This document shows, one piece after another, positions 58,494-64,000 of a stretch of 64,000 bases of DNA (position 1 is the first letter of the stretch; each line of letters begins with the position of its first letter). The notes beneath the pieces were generated by a model. The model had not been told where the DNA came from, made no database searches, and saw only the letters and a program-made list of their open reading frames with translations. This DNA comes from an uncultured Pseudomonadota bacterium (lineage in GTDB: Bacteria > Myxococcota_A > UBA9160 > PR03): positions 42,902 to 106,901 of the forward strand of contig CAADGG010000100.1 of NCBI GenBank assembly GCA_900696485.1, read 5' to 3'. A program made the translations under genes and the position numbers.

Positions 58494-59587
58494 CGGTCGA
58501 CGTCCTGCGGTGTCGCGCTGCCACCGCTTGCGGCGACGGCCTCGAGCACGCGCCCCGGCCGGCTCGCGACGATCCACGCCGGCGCCCCGCGCTGCAGCCA
58601 GCCGGCAAGACCCTCGACGAGCCGGCGCAGCACGCGGGCCGGCGCGTGCGTCGGCGGGTTCAGCAGCGCGAGCGCCGTGCCGCCGTTGCGGAACGCGTCG
58701 AAGCCGTCCGCCGGCAGGCCATCCCCGACGTGCAGCGCGACGCGCGATGCGAGCGCGGCCCGCTCCGCGTTGCGCGCCAGCAGGGCCGCCGCGCGCGTGT
58801 TGCTCTCGACCGCGAGCACCTGCGCGTCCGGCCAGCGCGACGCCGCCCACAGCCCGAGCGGGCCGATGCCGGCGCACAGATCGATGACGCGGGAGACGGG
58901 GGCGCCCGGCGCCGGTGCGTGCGCCTGGGCGTAGCGGATCAGCGCCGCGGTGCCGGCATCGAGCGCGCTGCGCGAGAACACGCCGGGCGCCGACTCGAGC
59001 ACCAGCGGCACGAGCTGCGGATCGCGGATCTCGTAGCGGCGCTCGAGCCAGGCGCGCGCAAGCTCGGCATCGAAGGCGCCGTCGTGACGCACGGACTCGA
59101 ACAGCCGGTAGCCGCGCGCGCGCTCCCGGATCGCCAGGTTGCCGAGCAGCGCGCGCATCGCCGCGCCGATCCGCTCGCCGCCCTTGCGCTTGCGCACCGC
59201 GCACCACAGCGAGCCGCCGTCGCGCAGCGCCGCGGCGCCGCGCGCGAGGCAGAACTCGGTGAAGTCGAGCCCGAGATGCGCGCGCGGCCACACCGCCGCC
59301 GCCGCGAATCCGGCATCGTCCCGCAGCGACGACCCCGCGAGGTCCTCGTCGACACAGCGGTGCACGCTGCCGGCGCGCTCGCGCACGTCGAGGATCAGCC
59401 GCAGCGCCCCGGGCGACAGCGACGGCAGATCGCCACAGTGCACGAGCAGGAGATCCGCGGGCGGCACCGAGCGCAGCGTCGCACCGAGCAGCCGCGCGCC
59501 GGGATCCTCGGCATTGAGCCCATCGATGCCGCCCCCGCGCGGCTCCGCGCCGTCTCGATCCGCCTGCTCCGCCACACCGCCGAGCAT
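58463..59587 (-). CDS. RsmC/RlmG-like class I methyltransferase
   Basis: 374 residues from the ATG at 59587; sequence before it is antisense to tRNA-His and not coding. Two-domain layout. The N-terminal half carries GGSLWCAVRKRKGGERIGAA like a defunct methyltransferase domain. The C-terminal half holds the SAM site SRVIDLCAGIGPLGLWAA, acidic motif AVESNTRAAALLARN, DGLPADGFDAF and the NPPTH form of the NPP(F/Y) motif used by exocyclic-amine methylases. RsmC and RlmG methylate guanine in rRNA; the substrate here is untested. No strong Shine-Dalgarno was seen. It sits downstream of tRNA-His, possibly cotranscribed. Confidence 0.78.
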   Translation of the reverse strand: MLGGVAEQADRDGAEPRGGGIDGLNAEDPGARLLGATLRSVPPADLLLVHCGDLPSLSPGALRLILDVRERAGSVHRCVDEDLAGSSLRDDAGFAAAAVWPRAHLGLDFTEFCLARGAAALRDGGSLWCAVRKRKGGERIGAAMRALLGNLAIRERARGYRLFESVRHDGAFDAELARAWLERRYEIRDPQLVPLVLESAPGVFSRSALDAGTAALIRYAQAHAPAPGAPVSRVIDLCAGIGPLGLWAASRWPDAQVLAVESNTRAAALLARNAERAALASRVALHVGDGLPADGFDAFRNGGTALALLNPPTHAPARVLRRLVEGLAGWLQRGAPAWIVASRPGRVLEAVAASGGSATPQDVDRYVVVEARWG

Positions 59588-59687
59588 GGCACCGGCCGCG
59601 CTGGCGCGCTGGCGCGCTCTGCGGCGCTGGCGGCGCTGGCGGCGACGCGCGAAGTCCGCGCTGCCGCCGCGGTCGCCAGAAGAATTC

Positions 59688-59765
59688 TGGGGTGGACGAC
59701 GGGACTCGAACCCGCGACCTCCGGGACCACAACCCAGCGCTCTAACCAACTGAGCTACGCCCACC
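59688..59765 (-). tRNA. tRNA-His (anticodon GTG)
   Basis: Minus-strand cloverleaf: acceptor GTGGGCG with CGTCCAC, D-arm TAGCTCAGTTGGTTAGAGC, anticodon stem around loop TTGTGGT (anticodon GTG), T-arm GCGGGTTCGAGTCCCGT, discriminator C and encoded CCA. A genomic G at position -1 (complement of C59765) can pair the C discriminator, as in tRNA-His. Confidence 0.95.
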
Positions 59766-59920
59766 GCAAGGGCGAGGAAGCTAGTGGCTGGCCCCGGCGG
59801 GTGTCAAACGGCGGCGCCAGACGCGCGCCGGGGATCCGCGCCGGTGGCCGGCCAATCGCTAGAGTCGAGACGGCCGCCGGGGTTCCGGGCGGCTCGGCTC
59901 CGCACCTCGGAGGGTCGTCC

Positions 59921-61294
59921 ATGCCGATGCATCGTCCGCCGCGACGCGCGCGCCCCGCGGCCTCCGGCGCACTCACGCTGCTCGCTTGGGCCCGACGCCG
60001 CGCCCTCCGGGCCGGCGCCGTGCTCGCGCTGCTCGGCGCCCTCACCGGCGCCCCGCCGGCGGCCCGCGCGCAGGGGCAGGCGCTGCGGCTCGCGACCGGG
60101 CTGCCGGCGCCGACCTACGTCACCGCGCCGGCCGGCGATCCGCGCCTGTTCGTCGTGCTGCGCGGCGGTGTGATTCGCGTCCTCGTGAACGACGCGCTCG
60201 AGGGCGCGCCGTTCCTCGACATCGCCGAGCGCGTCGCGACCGACGGAGAGGGCGGCCTGCTCGGCCTGGCGTTCGCGCCGGATCATGCCGAGAGCGGAGT
60301 CTTCTACCTGTACTACACCGCCGACGTGGATCCCGGCGGCGGCGTCACGTTCGAGAGTCGCGTCGCACGCTTCCGCACACTCGGCGATCCCGCCACGTCG
60401 AACGCCGCCGATCCGGCCAGCGAGGAGATCCTGTTCCGGCTCGAACAGCCCGCCACCAGCCACAACGGCGGTACGATCGCGATCCGCGACGACTGGCTGT
60501 ACCTTGGCCTCGGCGACGGTGGCGGCCGCGGGGATCCGAACGACACCGCGCAGAACGACGCCTCGTGGCTCGGCAAGCTGCTGCGCTTCGACACCGCGCA
60601 GAGCGTGCTGCCGTGGCAACCGGAGGTCTGGGCGAAAGGCCTGCGCAACCCGTTCCGCTGGAGCTTCGATCGCGCGACCGGCGACCTGTACGTCGGCGAC
60701 GTCGGCCAGAGCACGCGCGAGGAGATCACCGTCGAGCCGGCCGACAGCGCCGGCGGTCACAACTTCGGCTGGGACGTGCTCGAGGGCAGCACCTGCTTCG
60801 ATCCGGATCCCGGCCTCGGCGAGCCCGCCTGCGACGATCCGTCGCTGCTGCCGCCGACCTTCGAGTACGGCAGCGGGATTCCGGACCCGCCGTCCTCGTC
60901 GCAGCGATCGGTGACCGGCGGTGCCGTCTACCGCGGCGCGCGTTCTCCGTCGCTTCGGGGTGTCTACTTCTTCGCGGACTTCTTCGCCGCCCGGCTGTGG
61001 AGCTTCCGCTGGAACCCGCTCACCGGCGAGGCCGAGGACTTCCGCGACCGCAGCGACGAGTTCCCGCCCGACGCCGGCGCCTTCAGCCAGATCGCCGCGA
61101 TTGCCGAGGACGGCTTCGGCGAGTTGCACGTCGTCAGCCTCCACGGCTCCGTGTACCGCCTCGTCCCGGAAGCCGACGCCGCCGCGCTCGCGGCCGCCGG
61201 TGCACTCACGCTGCTCGCGTGGGCCCGGCGCCGCGCGCGCCATGCGGCGCCGCCGGAGCACGCCGGGAACCCGGTGTCGACGCCCGCCGCATGA
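59921..61294 (+). CDS. PQQ-dependent sugar dehydrogenase-like protein with duplicated PEP-CTERM-type helix
   Basis: 457 residues. GGAGG before the ATG. The body (about 50-410) is a six-bladed beta-propeller with family motifs GGLLGLAFAPDH, GTIAIRDDWLYLGLGDGGGRGDPN, EVWAKGLRNPFRWSFDRATG and VGQSTREEITVEP. These match soluble aldose sugar dehydrogenases that use PQQ. The export signal is LRAGAVLALLGALTGAPPAARA. The C-terminus is LVPEADAAALAAAGALTLLA then WARRRARHAA, a VPEA sorting signal. GALTLLAWARRR occurs twice, at residues 16-27 ahead of the signal helix and at 427-438. Probably an exported sugar oxidase. Confidence 0.85.
   Translation: MPMHRPPRRARPAASGALTLLAWARRRALRAGAVLALLGALTGAPPAARAQGQALRLATGLPAPTYVTAPAGDPRLFVVLRGGVIRVLVNDALEGAPFLDIAERVATDGEGGLLGLAFAPDHAESGVFYLYYTADVDPGGGVTFESRVARFRTLGDPATSNAADPASEEILFRLEQPATSHNGGTIAIRDDWLYLGLGDGGGRGDPNDTAQNDASWLGKLLRFDTAQSVLPWQPEVWAKGLRNPFRWSFDRATGDLYVGDVGQSTREEITVEPADSAGGHNFGWDVLEGSTCFDPDPGLGEPACDDPSLLPPTFEYGSGIPDPPSSSQRSVTGGAVYRGARSPSLRGVYFFADFFAARLWSFRWNPLTGEAEDFRDRSDEFPPDAGAFSQIAAIAEDGFGELHVVSLHGSVYRLVPEADAAALAAAGALTLLAWARRRARHAAPPEHAGNPVSTPAA
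59961..60004 (+). repeat. Direct repeat, N-terminal copy, of the gene's 3' sorting-helix region
   Basis: 44 nt that match 61194-61237 at 40 of 44 positions in the same orientation and reading frame; four single-base differences, mostly silent. The 12 residues GALTLLAWARRR are identical in both copies. Confidence 0.85.
61194..61237 (+). repeat. Direct repeat, C-terminal copy
   Basis: Partner of 59961-60004. Here the sequence encodes the hydrophobic helix and Arg cluster of the VPEA-type C-terminal sorting signal. Confidence 0.85.
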
Positions 61295-61959
61295 AGAGCC
61301 ACGCCCCGGCGACGGCGCGCAACCGGGAGCCGATCCTCGCCGCGCTGCGCCGGCTGCTGCCCGCGGACGCGCGCGTGCTCGAGGTCGGGAGCGGCACCGG
61401 CGAGCACGCGGCGTTCTTCAGTGCAGCGATGCCGGCATGGACGTGGCAGCCGACGGACCCGAGTCCAGCGGCGCTCGCGAGCATCGACGCCCACCGACGG
61501 ACCGCCCGTGCGACCGGCCTGCTTCCGGCCGTCGCGCTCGATGCCCGCTCGGCCGGCTGGCCGCCGGGCCCGTTCGATGCCGTCTTCAGCGCCAACGTGA
61601 TCCACATCGCGCCGTGGTCCGTGTGCGTCGGCCTGCTCGACGGCGCGAGCCGCGTGCTGGCTCCGGGCGGACTTCTCCTCCTCTACGGACCCTTCCGCTT
61701 CGACGGCGTGTTCCTGGCCGCCAGCAACGCCGCGTTCGATGCGCGGCTACGAGCCGAGGACCCGGAGTGGGGCGTGCGGGATGTCGCCGAACTCGCCCGC
61801 GAGGCCCGCGCGCGCGGCTTCGCCGCGCCGCTGCGCACCGAGCTTCCGGCGAACAACCATCTGCTCGCGTTCCGCCGCGAGGACGCCCGGAGCGCGCGAG
61901 GCGGCGCCCCGGATGGGCTAGTTTCTCGCGCACCGCGCCCCGGTAGCTCAGTTGGATAG
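61291..61959 (+). CDS. DUF938 class I SAM-dependent methyltransferase
   Basis: 222 residues, ATGA overlap with the sugar dehydrogenase. DUF938 pattern: [20 protein letters not shown], then [20 protein letters not shown] (SAM site), [34 protein letters not shown] and [19 protein letters not shown], close to the family consensus. Small-molecule methylation is expected; substrate unknown. The stop codon (61957-61959) lies inside the plus-strand tRNA-Arg gene, and the last residues RPGSSVG are encoded by its 5' part. The native end of the gene was therefore probably lost to, or built from, the tRNA. Confidence 0.83.
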   Translation: MKSHAPATARNREPILAALRRLLPADARVLEVGSGTGEHAAFFSAAMPAWTWQPTDPSPAALASIDAHRRTARATGLLPAVALDARSAGWPPGPFDAVFSANVIHIAPWSVCVGLLDGASRVLAPGGLLLLYGPFRFDGVFLAASNAAFDARLRAEDPEWGVRDVAELAREARARGFAAPLRTELPANNHLLAFRREDARSARGGAPDGLVSRAPRPGSSVG

Positions 61960-62290
61960 AGCAGCGGATTTCTAATCCGCCGGTCGGGGGTTCGAATCCC
62001 TCCCGGGGCGCCAGCGAACGGTTCGGGACCGGCGGCGGGCTCCAGCTCGTGTGCGACGCCAGATACGCGACGCAGTCGGCGAGCGTCGCGAGGCGCGCGT
62101 AGTCGGACTCGGGGACTTCCACGCCGGTCGAGACGGCGAGTTGCTGGACGAAGCGCAGGAAGTCCATCGAGTCGATGTCGAGCGTCTCGCGCAGCTCGGC
62201 ATCCGGGGCGAGCGGGTCGAGCTCGGCTATTCGGGGGGCGATCTCGCCGAGCGCGGCGAAGACGGCGCGGCGGAGTTCGTCGGAGGTCAT
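61586..62290 (-). CDS. Acyl carrier protein-like frame running antisense through tRNA-Arg
   Basis: The first ~83 codons (62290 down to about 62042) form a normal [23 protein letters not shown], then the phosphopantetheine site [20 protein letters not shown] with Ser41, and [23 protein letters not shown] carries acyl groups on its 4'-phosphopantetheine arm. No stop codon follows, so the frame continues antisense through the tRNA-Arg gene (giving [13 protein letters not shown]) and the DUF938 gene to 61586. The long tail is almost certainly not natural. The gene probably lost its stop by rearrangement. Start has GGAGG-like sequence only weakly. I consider the N-terminal part real. Confidence 0.6.
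   Translation of the reverse strand: MTSDELRRAVFAALGEIAPRIAELDPLAPDAELRETLDIDSMDFLRFVQQLAVSTGVEVPESDYARLATLADCVAYLASHTSWSPPPVPNRSLAPREGFEPPTGGLEIRCSIQLSYRGAVREKLAHPGRRLARSGRPRGGTRADGCSPEARCAAARRSRARGPRGRVRRHPARPTPGPRLVAAHRTRRCWRPGTRRRSGRVRRGGEVRPEPARGSRRRAGRRTRTTARCGSRWR
61937..62013 (+). tRNA. tRNA-Arg (anticodon TCT)
   Basis: 77 nt cloverleaf on the plus strand: acceptor GCCCCGG/CCGGGGC, D-arm TAGCTCAGTTGGATAGAGC, anticodon stem GCGGA/TCCGC around loop TTTCTAA (anticodon TCT), T-arm GGGGGTTCGAATCCCTC and encoded CCA. Reads AGA. It overlaps the end of the DUF938 gene and lies antisense to an ACP reading frame. Confidence 0.96.
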
Positions 62291-62609
62291 GGCTTGCCGG
62301 GCTCCTGGAGATGGCGGCCGCTGGCGGCGAGAAAGCGCGCCCCGCGACCGGCCGCCGCGCGTTCTCCGCGGCGAGCCAGCCGAGCGCGCGCGAAAGGTCG
62401 ATGATCGTGCCGAGGGAATCGTGCGGGGTCTCGCGCTTCGCGCGCGCCATCGCAGCGGCTCCCGCGCCGGACGTCGCGACCCGGCGCCGCACCGATTGAG
62501 GCAACTCGCCTCAAATAGCCCGCAGCGTGATCGGCGCCGCGCGGCACGACGCACGGACCGCACCGGTGCGAGCGGCGACGTCGGCACGCCCGATGCAACG
62601 CCCAGCGTC
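62291..62609. other. Intergenic region between ACP and hydrolase
   Basis: 319 bp. The minus strand has a stretch that reads [20 protein letters not shown] then [11 protein letters not shown], which looks coding and may be the rest of a small gene upstream of the ACP, but no frame has both a start and a stop that fit. A different frame ends with TGA overlapping the ACP start (ATGA). No repeat or RNA was found. Confidence 0.35.
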
Positions 62610-63278
62610 ATGGTGGTCTCACCGAATCTCGCCCACCCGGAGGCGAGGCGCGTCCGGATCCCGCCGCACGGGCTCGAGGGCCTGCTCAGCGTGCCGGACG
62701 GCGCCTCCGGGATCGTGGTCTTCGCGCACGGCAGCGGCAGCAGCCGCCTGAGCCCGCGCAACCGGCGCGTCGCCGACGCGCTCGGCGCCGAGGGTCTCGG
62801 GACGCTGTTGTTCGATCTGCTGACGGAGACGGAGGCCGACGATCGCGAGCGCGTCTTCGACATCCCGCTGCTGGCCGAGCGGCTGCTCGAGGCGACGCGC
62901 TGGCTCCGCCTCGATGCCGACACGAGCGAGCGTCGCGTCGGCTACTTCGGTGCCAGCACCGGCGCCGCGGCGGCGCTGGTGGCGGCGACCCGCAGTGAAC
63001 ACGAGATCGGCGCCGTCGTGTCGCGTGGCGGCCGCCCTGACCTCGCAGGACCCCTGCTGGCACAGGTCCGGGCCCCGACGCTGCTGATCGTCGGCAGCCA
63101 CGACCCCGTCGTGCTGGATCTCAACCGAGACGCGCTGGCGGCGCTTCGCTGCGAGAAGCAGCTCGCGATCGTGCCCGGCGCGACGCATCTCTTCGAGGAG
63201 GCCGGGACCCTCGATCAGGTCATCGAGCTGGCGGGCCGCTGGTTCTGCCGACATCTCGGCGCGGAGGACGACGCGTGA
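62610..63278 (+). CDS. Dienelactone-hydrolase-like alpha/beta hydrolase
   Basis: 222 residues. Core of a small alpha/beta hydrolase: VVFAHGSGSSRLSPRNRRVA, nucleophile elbow GYFGASTGAAAAL (Ser about 113), acid in LLIVGSHDPVVLDL and His in PGATHLFEEAGTL. No signal peptide. It overlaps the phosphoribosyltransferase gene by 4 nt (GTGA). In many bacteria the same two domains are fused or adjacent, so they probably act as one unit whose role is unknown. No clear Shine-Dalgarno precedes the ATG. Confidence 0.85.
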   Translation: MVVSPNLAHPEARRVRIPPHGLEGLLSVPDGASGIVVFAHGSGSSRLSPRNRRVADALGAEGLGTLLFDLLTETEADDRERVFDIPLLAERLLEATRWLRLDADTSERRVGYFGASTGAAAALVAATRSEHEIGAVVSRGGRPDLAGPLLAQVRAPTLLIVGSHDPVVLDLNRDALAALRCEKQLAIVPGATHLFEEAGTLDQVIELAGRWFCRHLGAEDDA

Positions 63279-63970
63279 TCTTCCCGAATCGTCACGACGC
63301 CGGCCGACAGCTCGCCGACGCGCTCCGGCGCTTCGAGGACTGCGATCCGGTCGTGCTCGCGCTGCCGCGCGGCGGTGTGCCGGTGGCCTTCGAGGTCGCG
63401 CAGGCTCTGTCGGCGCCGCTCGATCTGGTGCTGGTGCGCAAGATCGGAACGCCGCTGCAGCCGGAGCTTGCGGCCGGAGCCGTCGTCGACGGCGACGAGA
63501 TGCAGTTGGTCCGCAACGAGGACGTGATCCGGATCGCCGGAGTCTCCGAAGCGTGGCTGCGCGCCGAGGCGACACGCGAGCTGGCCGAGATCGAACGCCG
63601 CCGCCGCCTCTACCTCGGCGGCCGCGCGCGCGCTCAGATCACCGGCAAGACCGCCATCGTCGTCGATGACGGCATCGCGACCGGCGCGACGACGCGGGCC
63701 GCACTGCGCGCCGTGCGGCGGCGGAACCCGAAACATCTGGTGCTCGCGGTCCCCGTGGCGCCGGCCGATACGCTGGCCGAGCTGCGCGCGGAAGTCGACG
63801 AGATCGTCTGCCTCGCCACCCCCGACCCGTTCGGCGCGATCGGCTACTTCTACCGCGACTTCCGGCAGCTCGAAGACGCCGAAGTCCGCGACCTGCTCGC
63901 CCGCGGCGAGCGCCCGCCGGAGCCCACCCCCGCGGCAGCCTCGCCCCCCCGAAGCCCCGACCAGACCTGA
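63275..63970 (+). CDS. Phosphoribosyltransferase (ComF/Pribosyltran type)
   Basis: 231 residues, GTG start in a GTGA overlap. PRTase type I fold: VVLALPRGGVPVAFEVAQAL (N-terminal strand and loop), DLVLVRKIGTPLQPELAAGA and the PRPP motif TAIVVDDGIATGATTRAAL near residue 128. PRPP is expected as co-substrate; the base is unknown. A Pro-rich C-terminal tail ends RSPDQT. Followed by 30 bp to the window end with nothing recognised. Confidence 0.9.
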   Translation: MIFPNRHDAGRQLADALRRFEDCDPVVLALPRGGVPVAFEVAQALSAPLDLVLVRKIGTPLQPELAAGAVVDGDEMQLVRNEDVIRIAGVSEAWLRAEATRELAEIERRRRLYLGGRARAQITGKTAIVVDDGIATGATTRAALRAVRRRNPKHLVLAVPVAPADTLAELRAEVDEIVCLATPDPFGAIGYFYRDFRQLEDAEVRDLLARGERPPEPTPAAASPPRSPDQT

Positions 63971-64000
63971 CCGGATCGCCGAACCTCGGCCGGTGCTCCC

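Noticed and set aside
59688..59764. Extended start of the RsmC-like gene through the tRNA-His (MGVAQLVRALGCGPGG)
   Set aside because: Product of reading the tRNA gene; the ATG at 59587 is taken instead.
1..64000. CRISPR array, rRNA operon, prophage or integrative element
   Set aside because: No regularly spaced direct repeats, no rRNA-like stretch, and no integrase, portal or terminase gene. Only IS remnants were found.

Overview
The window is a 64-kb piece of a high-GC, gene-dense chromosome with short intergenic gaps, many ATGA/GTGA start-stop overlaps and frequent GTG/TTG starts. It has no phage, no CRISPR array, no rRNA and only small mobile-element remnants. Several features together suggest an uncultured delta-proteobacterium-like lineage (Myxococcota, Desulfobacterota_B/Binatota or similar). 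These are five proteins with PEP-CTERM-type C-termini (VPEP/VPEA/IPEP plus a hydrophobic helix plus an Arg cluster), many acyl-CoA enzymes, LLM and deazaflavin-type flavin/F420 oxidoreductases, a TIGR03084-family protein and a TreT-like trehalose synthase. This placement is inference; no taxonomic marker gene is present.

Layout. 1-2.9 kb: a 5'-truncated Mur-ligase-like gene, a small lipoprotein and an alpha/beta hydrolase. 2.9-5.8 kb: a clear sigma70-like promoter and an operon of enoyl-CoA hydratase, TIGR03084 protein and nitronate-monooxygenase-like flavoprotein. 5.8-11.9 kb: a tightly overlapping minus-strand operon of biotin-dependent acyl-CoA carboxylase beta, alpha, an AtuA-family protein and a TetR regulator, which looks like an acyclic-terpene/branched acyl-CoA degradation module. 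12-21.2 kb: a divergent enoyl-CoA hydratase, two GST-fold proteins, a TetR-LLM monooxygenase-FAD monooxygenase operon, a GMC alcohol oxidase with a small partner, and a DUF2889 protein. Together 3-27 kb reads as a catabolic region for hydrophobic, probably isoprenoid or steroid-like, substrates. 21.3-30.2 kb: secreted PEP-CTERM proteins (one frameshifted), a nitroreductase, a crotonase lacking the usual glutamates, an acyl-CoA-dehydrogenase-fold monooxygenase, a secreted beta-helix protein with two CxxCH haem motifs, and a metalloprotease. 30.6-43.9 kb: SulP and MFS transporters, DUF4336, small envelope proteins, CsbD, cupin, a CAP-domain protein, the Acr3 arsenite exporter with a decayed arsC beside it, a PEP-CTERM beta-propeller, and a MarR/DUF2269/deazaflavin-oxidoreductase operon. 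44-47.9 kb: a broken IS91-type transposase next to tRNA-Arg(UCG), a secernin-like peptidase, a small HTH protein and an ECF sigma/anti-sigma pair. 47.9-52.8 kb: an OmpR-type two-component system, an Old-Yellow-Enzyme-family reductase, a BON-like membrane protein and aroD. 53-64 kb: a steroid-5-alpha-reductase-like membrane enzyme, an ATP-grasp-like protein, TreT, cytochrome P450-HIT, an RsmC-like methyltransferase, tRNA-His, a PQQ-type sugar dehydrogenase, a DUF938 methyltransferase, tRNA-Arg(UCU), an acyl carrier protein reading frame antisense to that tRNA, and a hydrolase-phosphoribosyltransferase pair.

The most unusual items are: two 38-bp-arm palindromes with compensated arm differences 37 kb apart; a sugar dehydrogenase whose N-terminal leader carries an exact 12-residue copy of its own C-terminal sorting helix; a haem-motif beta-helix secreted protein; an IS91 remnant joined to a 44-nt piece matching the aroD gene 8 kb away; a ~200-bp imperfect inverted repeat upstream of aroD; and an arsC remnant that has lost its catalytic cysteine beside an intact acr3. 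All functional calls are made by reading motifs, without database searches.
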